The notes under the pieces are model-generated. The model worked only from the letters and a program-made list of their open reading frames with translations. It was not told the DNA's origin and ran no database searches. A stretch of DNA of 64,000 nt from Megalonaias nervosa (taxonomy: Eukaryota > Mollusca > Bivalvia > Unionida > Unionidae), in NCBI GenBank assembly GCA_016617855.1, contig JAECUM010001117.1, forward strand, positions 59,441-123,440, read 5' to 3'. This document shows positions 11,470 to 24,698 of this stretch, in pieces. The position numbers and the translations under genes are program-made. Every line of letters begins with the position of its first letter. The first letter of the stretch is position 1.

Positions 11470-13225
11470 AAAATATTTATTTTTATTCTGAAAATATTTA
11501 TTCAGAATCAGATTATAATATTTATTCTGATAATAATATTTATTCAGAATCAGATTTATAATATTTATTAAATATGAGATTTATTCTGATAATAATATTT
11601 ACTGAGATTCAGATTATAATATTTGTTCAAAATCAGATTATAATATTTATTCTGATAATAATATTATATTTATTCTGATAATAATATTAATTTTTATTCT
11701 GATAATAATATTTATTCAGAATCAGATTATAATATTTATTGAGATTCAGATTATAATATTTATTGAGTATCAGATTATAATATTTATTCAGAATCAGATA
11801 ATAATATTTATTCAGAATCAGATAAGAATATTTATTCAGAATCAGATTATAATATTTATTCAGAATCAGATTATAATATTTATTCAGAATCAGATTATAA
11901 TATTTATTCAGCATCAGATTATAATATTTTTCAGAATCAGATTATAATATTTATTCAGAATCAGATTATAATATTTATTCAGAATCAGATTATAATATTT
12001 ATTCAGAATCAGATTATAATAGTTATTCAGAATCAGATTATAATATTTATTCAGTATCAGATTATAATATTTTTCAGAATCAGATTATAATATTTATTCA
12101 GTATCAGATTATAATATTTATTCAGAATCAGATCATAATATTTATTCTGATAATAATATTTACTTTTATTCTGATAATAATATTTACTCAGAATCAGATT
12201 ATAATATTTATTCAGAAACAGATTATAATATTTATTCAGATTATAATATTTACTGAGAATCGGATTATAATATTTATTCTGAATCAGATTATAATATTTA
12301 TTCTTATAATAATATTTATTTTTATTCTGATAATAATATTTACTCAGAATCAGATTATAATATTTATTCAGATTATAATATTACTGAGATTCAGATTATA
12401 ATATTATTCTGAATCAGATTATATTTATTCTGATATTAACATTTATTCTGAATCAGATTTATTCTGATAATAATATTTATTCTGTATCAGATTATAATAT
12501 TTATTCTGAATCAGATTCATTCTACTAATAATATTTATTTTTATTCGGATAATAATATTTATTTCTATTCTGATAATATTTACTCAGAATGAGATTATAA
12601 TATTTATTCAGAATCAGGTTTATTCTGATAATACTATTTACTCAGAATGAGATTATAATAATTATTCAGAATCAGATTATAACATTTATTCTGATGATAA
12701 TATTTACTCAGATTCAGATTATAATATTTTTTCTGATAAAAATATTTGCTGAGATTCAGACTATAATATTTTTCAGTATCAGATCAATTCTTATAATAAT
12801 ATTTACTCAGATTCAGAATCAGATTAATTCAGATAATATATTTACTCAGATTCAGATTGTCATATTTATTCATAATCAGATTATAATACTTATTCAGAAT
12901 CAGATTATAATATTTATTCAGATCATAATATTTATTCAGATCATAATATTTATTCAGAATCAGATTATACTATTTATTTATTTTTTATTCTGAATCAGAA
13001 TATTTATTCAGATTATAATATTTATTGTGAATAAGCTTGTCTTCATTCTGATAATAATATTATTCTGAATCAGATTATAAGATTTACTCAGATTCAGATT
13101 CTAGTATTTATTCAGAATCAGATTTATTCTGATAATACTATTTGTTTTTATTCAGATTATAATATTTATTCAGAATCAGATTTATTCTGATAATAATATT
13201 TATTTTTATTCTGAATCAGAATATG
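11470..13225 (+). repeat. 24-bp tandem array reading as an 8-residue motif
   Basis: The array is about 1.75 kb of the unit 'tattcagaatcagattataatatt' and variants, 24 bp, thus an exact multiple of three. In one plus-strand frame each unit reads YSESDYNI, with a common variant YSDNNIYS. Runs of several perfect units occur at 11,780-12,060. One- or two-base changes shift the frame several times, so no single long protein survives. It is either a satellite or an expanded low-complexity coding repeat. Confidence 0.85.
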
Positions 13226-13406
13226 TATTCTTATTTTTTTAAGCTAATCAAATTTAATGCAAGAGTGTGCATAATTCAGATCGCAAACAATCGTAGTAAT
13301 ATGATCTCGTTGCAGTTCATTTAACTGTTCCTGCGTTCATCAATAATTATTTGACAGATTTTTTTTTTGTTTTACAAAATCCTAGATCTAGTTCTACGAT
13401 GAAGAG

Positions 13407-14630
13407 CTACGAACGCATATACAAATTTATATTTAATGATTCTCCTCGCAAATCCAACAAATGTCCGGTTTGGTCAGTAAGTTTGAAATGTATCCGTGAT
13501 AATAGCGCATTATGACATCGCAGATAAACAGGACTAATTGATTCTGATATAATTAAGTATCCAGGAGGCACCTGCGGAGTAAACGTGTATAAAATGTATC
13601 CCTGCTGGGCCTGTCTGGATTTTTCAAGGTCTACTTGATAACTTTCATCAGATACATCACATACGAGATTGACTGCGATCGTTGACGTAATATTTACAAT
13701 ACCTGGTGATACATGGCGGCCTTCGACGTATGGGTTGTTGTTGTGTTTGAGTATATCTGGTGGTAGGTTTACTTTTCTCCATACGTCCATAATTCTTGGA
13801 AAATTTGATTGCTGACATTTTCGAATGGTGTATTTAGCTCGAGAAAATTAAGTTCAGGTAAAATCAAATTTTCATCTTGTAAATCAATTGCTTTTCTGTA
13901 ATGCTTTAAAAATAATTCTCTCAAATCATCGCTGTCTTTTACATTTTCAATGATAACTTTGTTGATATATTTTATGTCTGATTTAATCTGGTATAGATGT
14001 TGAATTGTTTCAACGATCTGTTGTTTTGATTCATCGATGTAAATTTGTCCAAGCAGATTTTTTAAACTACTGAGTATCCGAGAGAATTCAGGTCTAATTG
14101 CGTCTGCAAATGCTTTAATGAGTTATGTATGAACACTTTTAGGATTATCTTTGTGAGTAACAGCTAAATATTCTTTTATATCCGGAATCTTTTCACCATC
14201 AGACGAAATAAATTGTAAGTCTCGGTCAAAATACTTCCATTAATGATTTCTCAGATATTCTGGAAGCTTTATAAATATTTTTGTTCGTAACAAAATCAGA
14301 ATGTTTTGGTTCTAGTGGTTCTTGATAAACCGGTGGAACCTCTTTCCAGCCTAGCACAGTTCTGATTGACGACTGATACATATCTACAGCGTAGTCGGTC
14401 GAATTTATTTCTATCGCCGCTGATAACGTTGGTTCATGTACAGTAATGGCTATTTTAGACTACTTGCCTGTAATAGATTTGGTTCTGCGCTGCAATTCAT
14501 CGTTGATCTGTTCAATCTGATAACTACTCGTAGGTATACTTACAACTTGCCAATCTGGAGTTCCGTCGGGTTTATTCTTATTTGCAAATATCAGTGAATT
14601 ATTTGCTTGTAACCCACCGAATGATTTTGA
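13407..14630 (-). pseudogene. Polinton/adintovirus-like minor capsid gene, rearranged
   Basis: Minus-strand coding relic. The 3'-terminal 127 codons (13,407-13,790) are open and end with the conserved pattern VPPGYLII, then LTDQTGHLLDLRGESLNI, typical of the jelly-roll minor capsid (penton-like) protein of Polintons. The 5' part (about 14,275-14,620) has IPTSSYQIEQINDELQ and SSIRTVLGW in one frame with an internal TAG. Between them (13,790-14,260) another coding-like frame with a stop is interposed, so the gene is rearranged as well as mutated. The family assignment comes from remembered motif patterns. The virion role is inferred. Confidence 0.65.
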
Positions 14631-14872
14631 TCTGATATTTGGCTAACTATAATATTTGGTGGTGCCAGTCCATACGAATCGAAATAAACAATTCCATGTG
14701 GATCAATCGTGTATGCAACCCAATGAGTACCTGAACCAGAGGCTTTATCGAGATTAATGATATCAGTTTTAACATTGTTTGCTTTGTAAGGTAATTGATC
14801 ACGCATAAAAACACCTCTGAAGTTTTTGATGTTTAATAGCGCAGCAGCATCAAGTAAATCAAAATTAGACAT
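14591..14872 (-). pseudogene. Adenain-like protease fragment lacking the catalytic Cys
   Basis: Begins with the ATG at 14,872, reading MSNFDLLDAAALL, then FRGVFMRDQLP, GTHWVAYTI (catalytic His) and YFDSYGLAPP (acidic residue). These are the ordered motifs of adenovirus-type cysteine proteases (family C5) found in Polintons, which mature capsid proteins. The frame is cut after about 90 codons and runs into the minor-capsid frame, so the segment with the catalytic Cys is gone. A deletion joined the two genes. Confidence 0.8.
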
Positions 14873-14988
14873 GGGACGTATCAACGAAGTGTCCCGGGAA
14901 GTCTTAAACCTTTTCCGTACCACGAATGGTTAAGTTCCTGGCAGTCTTAGACCCTTTCCCTTTTTTTGGAAGTTTTTATTCCGTGACC

Positions 14989-14999
14989 AGCTATATAAA
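14989..14999 (-). promoter_or_regulatory. Possible TATA box upstream of the protease fragment
   Basis: The minus strand reads GCTTTATATAGC about 115 nt before the protease ATG. Suggestive only in DNA this rich in A+T. Confidence 0.25.
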
Positions 15000-15058
15000 G
15001 CAAAATTTCAATGCATTTTTAATTTTATTGTTTACTGACATATCTGTCTATTTCTTTT

Positions 15059-15268
15059 TCATGTACATTTCAATGTGAAAACCAACATATCTTCAACAAT
15101 TTGTTTAGCATTGTTATCGTGATTGTAATAAAATATGTTGTTTGTCAAATCATTGGATATACTGTAATAACAATACAATATCTGGAATGGAATGAATAGC
15201 TTACTATCTCGTTGGACAATTGGAGTTGAAAAAATAGGTTTCTTTCTCACGATATCATAATATCGCAA
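15059..15268 (-). other. Short unidentified open frame
   Basis: Sixty-nine codons, Tyr/Ile/Asn-rich, same strand and just upstream of the protease fragment. It might be another piece of the virus-like element, but no motif is recognised. Confidence 0.12.
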
Positions 15269-15269
15269 T

Positions 15270-16180
15270 ATAACAATTTGTATCTACATAAATTTATGTT
15301 TAATTTTGTATTGTTATATACTTCTTTTTCAACGTAACCCGTCCCTTTAGGAAAGGGTATTTTTCAACTCTTCAGTCTCTTGTCGTTCTGTGATGGACAC
15401 TTTCCTTCTGATTGCAGTCAGCACATAATTGTATATATTATGCATGTTTCATATGAGATTAAATTCCTTGAAGCACTCTTTTTGTCCCTTATAGACTTAC
15501 CGTATCAGTAATATCATCTTACTTAGCAATAGCGGAAGTTTATAACTTTGTTGTAGATCTAATTTCCATAGAATCCATGTCAGACTGTGATTTGTTTAGG
15601 TTAGCAGAGTTATCACGTTGTAAATTTAGTTATCAAAATGGCTCTTGTGTGGAACATCCATTCTCATTGTAGAAAAATTGTATATCTGTAAACATATGTG
15701 GAATGTCTTTGTTCAATTGAACGTTAAACTGAGCTATTTGCTGTACTTCGAATTTTGTATCAAAATCTGAAATCTACAGTTTTTAATGTCACATCATTGG
15801 CGTCATTAAGGTCGGCCAAATAAAAGGCTTGGAACTCTAAGAATGATATGATTTCTGTGTTTTTATGTGTATCATTATTATGTTATTTTACACGATGACA
15901 GTGATATAGAACATATATATCAATAATGTAGTTGGTGTGATGACACTTTTTAAAATGAGTGCTCCTAAATATTTTAATCAATTTTATGGTAACAGAACTT
16001 TTTAAATCAACATAATTTATGTCGCGTATATTCTCATCTGATCGGGTAGTGGCTTGAAAGTTATCAAATTAATGCTAGTCTTTGAAGGTTTAAAATTGTT
16101 TGTTTCTAATGTTGACAATACAATATATCTACAACTATAACTGCAATTATATAACTCCATGGTTTATTATACTTTTGCTT
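15270..16180. other. AT-rich intergenic DNA
   Basis: Nothing recognised. Confidence 0.45.
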
Positions 16181-16262
16181 ATTATTATTATTATTATTAG
16201 TAGTAGTAGTAGTAGTAGTTGTTGTTGTTGTTGTTGTTGTAGTAATAGTAGTCGTAGTCGTA
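16181..16262. repeat. Compound trinucleotide microsatellite
   Basis: (ATT)n passes into (AGT)n, then (TTG)n, then mixed AGT/CGT units. Stepwise conversion between related trinucleotides. Confidence 0.9.
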
Positions 16263-17993
16263 TTCATTTATTCATTATATTTTATTTACTGCATCTCTGG
16301 TTGGATAGACTATGAAGGCAGTTGAAGATATTTTACGAATTTGAAAAGTACATAAATAAATTTGGGATTGGATTTCAGCCACTTACAATGTCGTCTCAGC
16401 TGTTCTGCGAAAATGAATGTGCATTGTACCAGTCTTCAGGAATAAGTAACTGTATCAGAATGCCAAGCAAGGTGTACAAAATTAAGCAGGCAGTGTAGAC
16501 CTCAAGAATGCTATACGCCAAGTTATATCTAACAAAGGGGTGCGTATTATTATCAATTATTGGAGATGCAGAATTGAATGTTTTATACAACAGGACAACT
16601 ATGCTGATCAAGGATTATCCAGAATAAGATTAGTGGAATTGCATTACCACTTAAAACAGTGCTTTTATTCTTCTTTTCTTCCTAATTGTCTATCACATTG
16701 AAATAAACCAGACCATAGAGCGAGACCTCCAGAAAACGTATAGTCAAATGAGATGTGGTCTAATAGCCGAAACAACTTCAGGCAGCAAACAAACTATAAT
16801 TAATATAAAATGGCAAGTCCTCATTTCACCCTGGATTCATAGGTGGGAATCCCCAGGCAGAGCCAATTGAACCCAAATCAAATGCATATTCCACAAGCGA
16901 CACAGCCTTGGACACAGGCTGGTGTATAAGTGTTGACCCAAGATACAATACTCAACCCAATGTCATTCCCAGCAATCTCGGAACTAATTCTGATCAGTTC
17001 TAATACGCGGAAGCACTTACTGACAGGATCAAGAAAACTATTGTGTTAGAAATAAGAGATACATTGAAAAATCTGAGAGATAGTTCAAATTATTTGATTA
17101 CGTGATCACCTTCCCAGCAAGCAGAACATTGGGCTATCATAACAGGACCTGGGGTGCAGTTGATATTACTGTCCGTGATCACAACATATCGGGTGTGGCG
17201 TATGGAGGCGAACTTGAAGAATTGTCTTCCATTGGTCTACAGGTAGGCAAAACGCACCATATCTTAAACATCAACCTTCAAACAAGACTTCCTGAAATCT
17301 CCCATGCTCCCCACAGCTCAAAACTATACTGCTGTATTGAGGCTATTTTGACCTATATTTCAATTACAGGTCCACCGTCTACGCACATAAGGACAAGTGC
17401 TAGTGGACTGTATCCTACCTTATTTCTCATAACACACATTAAAATCAAATCAAAACGGAAGGAAAAAGAACCAGAATTTATATGGCGTCTCACATGCGCT
17501 ATATTGTGGCATGATCGGCATAATGTGAAGTCTGCAACGACCTAACTTATAATATTGTTAGCCATGTGCTCCATCACTGCAATCAGTGTTTTTCTAACTC
17601 TTTCCTTTCTATTAAGCAAATTTGTCTCATACTGGACTTCAGGCATTCTAAATAAAAGATTGCAGCAACTGTAATATTAGTTAAATACGCGTGATACAGT
17701 CATCAAAGCGTACGGTCTTCTATGAGTAGCATTTTACCACCAAAATTACAGTTTTTTGTCAGGGATACAATACTATCCTACCAAAGGGAGATAACCCACT
17801 ATAGTAAGTGTTGAGAGTTTTGTCATAAGGTCTCAGGAAGCCACGCCAGAGTCTCACTTAACAAGACTAATTATTTATTCACAGTTACAATACCAATTTG
17901 AAATCCACATTTACGGAACCTATTTTTCTGGCTGAAAGACTACATACTTAATCACAAAATGGTGCGCTTTCAAATATTTGTGTCTTGTTTCAG
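16263..17993. other. Intergenic/intronic DNA with one doubtful frame
   Basis: No family recognised. A 147-codon plus-strand frame at 17,102-17,545 has no convincing protein character and starts on a non-ATG codon. The stretch 16,640-17,000 is more balanced in composition and may be an unclassified repeat. Confidence 0.3.
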
Positions 17994-18127
17994 TTCGTGG
18001 TTCAGTTTCTGGATAATATCAATGAACCAAACTTCATGTTCCCTACGCCAGAGGGCAATCAAAGAGTCAATATATATTCCGGTACGACTTGGAAGATTGA
18101 CGTGTATGCCGAGCCGATGTCACCCGC
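17994..18127 (+). CDS. Exon A: Ig-like segment of an extracellular EGF-domain gene
   Basis: Preceded by the acceptor tcttgtttcag and followed by the donor gtaagt. The 134-nt exon is open in phase 0 and leaves phase 2. It reads FVVQFLDNINEPNFMFPTP, then IYSGTTWKIDVYAEPMSP, a β-rich segment of the Ig-like repeats that precede EGF modules in VWDE-like invertebrate proteins. The exit phase fits exon B exactly. Upstream exons were not found. Extracellular location is inferred from the downstream disulfide-rich modules. Confidence 0.7.
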
Positions 18128-19185
18128 GTAAGTTTTAATTTTACATCAAAACTTTTGACTTTTACTTTGCGATCTTAGTTCAAAGACATTTTCGAAGCAT
18201 TTCTATGTATGATGTATATTTCTCTCTTCATAACCTTCTTAAAGATCGTGATTAAAACATGGCATGACGTGAAACAAGAAAACTGCAGCTAACTCGTGTA
18301 AAATAAGCTTGTATTCTTTGAAAAGTAATTCAATAAAACTTGAACTTACATTTTAATAAAAACTGAGAATTAGTTGAATGTAACATAGTGTCCACACATA
18401 CGTCTGACTCAAAGTTGGCTTATTCAATGAATATCAACAGTTTGACAGAGGCAAAGAATACAGACTGCATCTAATTTACATCGTGTAAGGTGTTGTTTAT
18501 TGCTTACAAATTCAAGGTCTTCAAGTCACCGAGGTTGCTTCAATACCGTGCAATTCGGACCACTTAGGCTATTTAAGAAGGACACATTGCCAGAGAAGTT
18601 AAGAATGATCGAACTAGTTTGTTTCCTTCGTACTTTTTTGGACAATCCTACAGTTAATTAATAGTATAAATAACCAAGGTGGTTCGAACAAATTTGGTTT
18701 CTTTTTTTGCCAAGAAATTTCCGGTGAGACTTTTGTTTCAATTATTGCGCCAGTATACATCAAAGGCACATTTTTATGTTTCAGAAACAGCTGAGGTAGT
18801 TCTGCAAGTAACGGTAGATGACATCAGAAACTATAGTACACTATAGCGGCGTTCGGTTTAGGCGGCCGCTACCGACCTTCGGCCGACGACTTGATATACA
18901 TAAACATCAAACAAGATTTATCAATTGTCTTAAATTTGTCCCATTCCTTCTCAGTACTAAATTATAACATTTGTGGAAAAAAGGAAAGGAAATGCGAGTG
19001 AGCTCTTATAGGTTGCACCGCTGAATCTTAGAACTGCACCCAATAAAGAAGACAACATCTGATTAATATTTCAACTCATTCATAACAAACGAGTCTTCAC
19101 ATGTATTAAACGATATTCAGCAATTTCTTCTCTACATCAGCTCATATCGATTTTCTAATTGTTATACTTTACTGCGTATTGTCAG
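18128..19185 (+). other. Intron A-B
   Basis: Bounded by GTAAGT and a CAG acceptor. No gene inside. Confidence 0.6.
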
Positions 19186-19362
19186 TCTCATCAATCACTT
19201 CTCTTGTCTCGGTCGACAACATGAGGATGTGAAAATCATCAACTTCAAAAATACATCCGTACCAAATCACGAAAAGGTGAAGATGGCGACGATGGCGTGG
19301 ACACCTCTTGACACAGATGTTGGTAAACATATTGTGTGTGTTGGCGTGGAAGACTCATTTGG
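19186..19362 (+). CDS. Exon B: second half of the Ig-like domain
   Basis: The 177-nt exon enters in phase 2 and leaves in phase 2 before GTAAGC. It ends with the pattern MAWTPLDTDVGKHIVCVGVEDSFG. The W-x-P...D-x-G-x-H-x-x-C-V-x-x-x-D-S-x-G arrangement is what I associate with the repeated Ig-like domain of VWDE-like proteins. One Cys in the early part (HFSCLG) could pair with the Cys of IVCVG. An unbroken frame and good splice sites support it as real. Confidence 0.75.
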
Positions 19363-19853
19363 GTAAGCCTCATGTAATAGACTGAATCTAAACGGCTCAT
19401 CTGTTTAAATGATTCGTCTGGTAACTAAATATTATATGGACGCTTCTAGTTTATGGGAAGATTGAGATGTGTATTCTAGTTTGTTCCGATGAAATCAGCA
19501 ACAAAATGGGGGGGGGGGGAGAAGTCCCCACACTTTAATTGCAATTAAATCAAAGATCATATTGGGGTTAAAATCTTAAGTAAGTTAACAATTTATGCTT
19601 TTAAATAATAATATGTGCACGATAAAATCCGCATCTATGGGATAATATCCTCACATTATATTCATGAAATCTGGCGCCAATTAATGCAATATTAGATTAA
19701 TCTATATTTACGATTGTATTACTTTTCTTTGACTTAGGTTTGACTTAGGTTTGGTTGTAATTTCTGTGACGTCATTTAAAATTTTAAAATGAACCAACAC
19801 TGCTCGACTATATGAAAGGGAAAGGAAGCAGTCATTTCGTCTGAGAAAAAACG

Positions 19854-19856
<3 letters not shown>

Positions 19857-19947
<91 letters not shown>
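19857..19947. repeat. (TA)n microsatellite
   Basis: About 45 TA units within intron B-C. Confidence 0.95.
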
Positions 19948-19950
<3 letters not shown>

Positions 19951-20799
19951 GCTGTCTGTTTCTTTGAAAAAATAAAAATTATATTATTACCATATGCATT
20001 AGTGAAATAATTAGTTCTGCAAATAATAATAGTGAGCCATCATTGTGACTACATACCTAAGTAATCTGATATATGCGTATTTTGGACCAAAGCTGTATTA
20101 TTTGTCTCAGCATTGTAGTCTTCCATCGAATAATAATATTATATACTAAACGTCATTATTCTACATATTCTGAAATATTGCTGTGGAGAAATTATGCTAC
20201 TGCTTAATAATTACTATTAATTTTATTTCAGCTTCCCTCCAAGTAAATAAGTCTGTGAACGTTCTAAATGTAAGCATTGATCTTTTACATTAGCAACAGT
20301 CATTTAAATATTACAAAAGAATTCAGAAAAAATGTATTTCACTTGAAGAGAAGATCTAAATACAACAAGGAGAAATGAACATATTCTATCAGGAACTTCC
20401 AAGAAATGTCATTTTTTGTTACATGGACACAATTTGTCCTTTTTAGTTTTGAAAGAAGTGTATCAGTTTCAGGTTTGTTTGAGCTAGAAATGGATAATTA
20501 CATCACAAGTGGATAGAATTTAAAAAATATTACAAGTTCAAATAAAAGTTAATTTACTTGGAATAGGTTGTATTTACTGTAATGAATGTAATGCCTGTAC
20601 GTTATTTTAGCCAATATCTCATAAGGATTGCATTGTGATTTTTAATTTAATCATTTAGTCAATTTGATCCCAGGACTACAAGTTTAAATCCTAGCCGTCC
20701 TCAGTCAATGTGCATGAATAGTTGTCTTCTGTTTACTCTCCTTCCTAGAGAAATTGTTGGTACATTTCCCATTTGTTCACACCTATCATTTGTTCACGC

Positions 20800-20848
20800 A
20801 CGCACACACACACACACACACACATACACACACACACACGCGCGCGCG
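20800..20848. repeat. (CA)n microsatellite with (CG)n end
   Basis: Interrupted CA units ending in a short CGCGCGCG run. Confidence 0.9.
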
Positions 20849-23041
20849 CTATACTTATATCACAATTTTCTTAATCAGTTACTAGGCCGACACTATTATC
20901 TTAGTCTGACTTAAGCATGTGTCAGACTTTATATTTACGAGGATGACGATAGTGCATGTATTAACATCTCAACTTGCAACTTATCTTATTGATATAATAA
21001 TCAATGTAAATTTGTTATCAAAGTTGAAGAGTATACTTTGTCTGTGTAAATTCATTTTAAGTTATATCTGAAGAAAGAAAACCTCATTAAATGGTGTATG
21101 TGACATATATTATCCTTGTTATCGTGAGCAGACGGAAAAATATTGTTCTTTGAAAAGTGTTAGACACTATCTATTCCTGATTGACTAATATTTGTAACGT
21201 CTTCTGTAACACAGGAAATAGTATGAAAACTGTTTGGTTTACAACCTCACGGTATGTTAAAGGTTCGAAATAGGACGAAGACAAGTCGATGTGATTAGTA
21301 AGACCGTTTAGAACGGTACAAAATGGTACAATACGGCACGAATATGTACGCTCTTTAGAAAGTAAATAAAATAAATTACGAGCAATTAATCGACTTTGCT
21401 TAAGTTGAAATAAAGCAAAATACCGAATTACAATAAGTACGGGTAGAAAAACACCAGGAAACTACCTTGAAACGGAACAAAACGGTATGGTATAAAACGA
21501 TACGGAGACAAAGAGTCCACAAATGGACAGTTAGAAGCGGCACTCAACGCGAACGGTGCAATAGGCGACTGAAGCGACCATGAACGGTATGAACACGGTA
21601 CGGACACCGTACGCATAAATAATTGCAAAATTAATTTACAAGTATTACATAGATTTGCGTTATGATTACAGAACAAGCCGTACTTCATCAATATTCCCCA
21701 AAAGGACGTTCTATGGTGTGATGCTAATGCCACGTGCATATTCCCCATGTATGCAAAGACGCCAACAATTGGGTAACACTTCTTTGTGTTTACGACATAA
21801 TATTTCCTTTTTGAGGTATTTGTGTAAGCAATTGGTCTAAATTATGAACGAAATTGCATTCAAAGAAGAGAGCAATATATCAGCACATTTTGCTTTAGGT
21901 TGAAAATAGGTTTGTATGCTGGAACTTTTTTCAGTAGGTACGAAGAGCTGTTGTTTGACATGTGTCCCCAATAGTATCAATCAAATTTCACACTTCCTAT
22001 TTCACAATTCTTACTTGCTACTTAAACTTCACATTTAAATTTAATTGGATAAATACAAATTAGTAATTTAAGTAGTAGAAGGAAAATTGATATCCTGACA
22101 TTGCTTCTGTTTGCTTAAAGAATTCTAAGGACTTTTCTATCACTATGGCGACAAACGCTGTATGTACACATATACCAGATTTCAAATGTATTTTTTTATT
22201 ATTCTGCATCGTTCTACTTGTTATGTTAGTTAAATGTTGAATCAAACTGATATTGTCAAGAAAATCTTTACAAGTTTTACAATATCAGTTTCCATCAATA
22301 ATGGATGAGATCATATCTCCGTTGCAGGAAGCAATTGTTCATTTTCTCTTTCAAACGAAGTTGATAATGTATTTAAAGATGAATCATTATTTAAAATGCC
22401 TAAATCTGACGAGAAATGGTTCAGGAAATAAATAGAGATGGTTTTCAATGGAATGGAAGGAATGTGTCACACAAAGAGTTGCATCACAACAAACAGTTAA
22501 TTTTCTACTTTATCGTCATTATTTAATTTTTATCTTAAATGTCTGAGGGCACAGTCATTTGTTACCTGAAAATGTTGTTGTATATGAATAGTGTCCACTT
22601 CATCCTTTATCCATCACACATGAGGCTGAAATTTCAATGTATATTTCATCATTATCTTCATCCTTGTTCTTCTTCCTCTTCTTCATGATGCCAAAATATA
22701 TAAAAGATGTTGATTTCTGTGTCAATGGTCTGTTTCAACACAAATTTTAATCCAAATCTTTCTTGCAACCTCCATCATAGTACCTGTAAAAAAATATTAG
22801 TTGTCGGAAATATTGCATTAATCTTCATTTGTTTGCCGTTCATTTGAATTAGGTTGAAAGATAAATGCATCTGACTCTATCTCAATGATGCAATGTTTAG
22901 CAAATAACAAATGTTAAAAATATAGTTAGAAAAGAAATGCAAAATAAATAAATAAAGATTGAAATAGATAGAGGGATGGAAGATAAAGATCTATTAATGG
23001 AAGGATGGACGGCTGGATGGCTAGATATGTGGGTGGATGAA

Positions 23042-23045
<4 letters not shown>

Positions 23046-23121
<76 letters not shown>
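23046..23121. repeat. (TA)n microsatellite
   Basis: About 38 TA units; a 'ggatgg'-rich stretch precedes it. Confidence 0.95.
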
Positions 23122-23126
<5 letters not shown>

Positions 23127-23859
23127 GTAGACGGATATGTCGATGAGTGATCGAAGAAATGGATGGTTAACCAACAGCTGGGTGAGCTGATTAAGTGAGT
23201 GGAGGATGGATTCATAAGTGTTCTAGTTCTGTTGACTCCATTTTTATAAGTAGACAATATGCAGATTTGCGTAAATATTGCTTAGTGTGTAAGTAGTTCC
23301 ATACCAATATCTGACCCATTTTGTATTTATTAAAGAAAATTAAGGCCACATCAATAAAATATCCACTTCTGGGAACCAAACCCATGAATTTCCGTATACA
23401 AAACTAAATGAATGGTTCCATCTAATTTGATATTTTTCTGCATATACAAATGTTGTCGAGAGTTTTAGACAGACAGGCGTATCTGAATAAAAAATGTTGT
23501 TTGTATTTCATGGCTGATAAGTAAGTGTTCGACTAATTGCAGATTGTATTACAACTTTTTGTAAACATACTGGCGAGAAGTAGCATAGAATACACATTTA
23601 ACGCATCTAGTTTGCTCAACCGTCAATCAAATTCAGACATAAATCACCATTTAAGAATGATATCATTATTGTAGATGACCTGACAACAATGTGTACAAAT
23701 TATGTGTAGCATGTATGTAAATATTTTTTCCGATTAAAGGTTGGAAGAATTTTATTTGATCTTTTGTGTATTGAGATAACTGTCGTATCCTATTTTGAAA
23801 TTCTCTGTTCTTGTTCCACATTGAAATGTTGATTTTACGTATTGTCTTTTTAATTGCAG

Positions 23860-24024
23860 CGCTCATATAATATCCATTTGGTTAGGGAAGTATTACGTAG
23901 ACTGGCCCAAGAACGATACCGAAATTGTAAACAGTGGAAATGGTGCATTTAAAATTGACATCAGCGCTAGACATTTGACAGGCTGGCTTACAACCTTGTG
24001 TTTTTATGCCCAAGACTCAACAAA
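23860..24024 (+). CDS. Exon C of the extracellular gene
   Basis: Acceptor gtctttttaattgcag and 165 nt, entering and leaving in phase 2. It reads AHIISIWLGKYYVDWPKN and ends GWLTTLCFYAQDST, again a β-strand-rich Ig-like unit ending on the Cys-containing strand. The donor AA/GTAGTC is weak, but its phase matches exon D. Using the frame straight on would meet TAG two codons later. A (CT)n microsatellite begins 5 nt after the exon. Confidence 0.65.
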
Positions 24025-24026
24025 GT

Positions 24027-24028
<2 letters not shown>

Positions 24029-24073
<45 letters not shown>
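24029..24073. repeat. (CT)n microsatellite
   Basis: About 22 CT units, immediately intronic to exon C and close enough to the donor to matter for splicing. Confidence 0.95.
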
Positions 24074-24077
<4 letters not shown>

Positions 24078-24651
24078 CTCATAATTGGATATATGTGCAA
24101 AAATGAAAATGTCTCAAAAATAATTTGTAATCAACAAATATGCATCATTAAATAAATACAGCCTACGCCATATTTATATTTGGTTTTTATTTTGACCTAC
24201 ATCACACTATTTCATTGATGCTCATAACTGATTATGTCACCTAAAGCTACCAGAGATGATAATGTAGAATGAATTTGATAACAATCTTAAAATGGACAAA
24301 TAATTTATAATGTGGAGAGGACGTAATATCGCCACAGATGCGACATTTTGGAACCATTGTTGCGATGTTAATTGTTCCTTCACTAATATTTTATCACATT
24401 TTTGTGTTATTAATGTTATCTATGTGTGCACTGATATGTGTGTGCTTGAAAGGTATAAGTTAATAACAAAGGTTCTATTTAATAAGAAAGAATAATAAGG
24501 GCAGAGGTTTTAGATCTTGAATTATGTTGTTTAATCTTCCTGAGAAGCATTACATGCCATTCCTGACAAGACAGTTATGGTGGATTTTTCTGTTGAGATT
24601 TTATCATTTTTTAAAATTCATTCTCATTTTGCTTTTTGTTGTTTATTTCAG

Positions 24652-24698
24652 TGCCATTAGTGATGAAACATGCATCAATCCGAGGATAATACCTCCAG
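24652..24698 (+). CDS. Exon D: short linker exon before the EGF modules
   Basis: Strong polypyrimidine tract and CAG acceptor, 47 nt, phase 2 in and phase 1 out, donor GTGTAT. It reads AISDETCINPRIIPP. The small size, single Cys and change from phase 2 to phase 1 make it the bridge between the Ig-like exons and the phase 1-1 EGF exons. Confidence 0.65.

Larger units (their letters stand above)
19363..23859 (+). other. Intron B-C, 4.5 kb
   Basis: Contains (TA)n at 19,857-19,947, (CA)n/(CG)n at 20,800-20,848 and (TA)n at 23,046-23,121. Short phrases like 'aacggtac' recur around 21,310-21,620. A full CRE-type TGACGTCA lies near 19,767. An additional exon of the same gene may be hidden here, but none met both phase and splice-site tests. 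Confidence 0.5.

Noticed and set aside
17102..17545. 147-codon plus-strand frame
   Set aside because: Non-ATG start, no protein-like composition or motif, and no link in phase to exon A.
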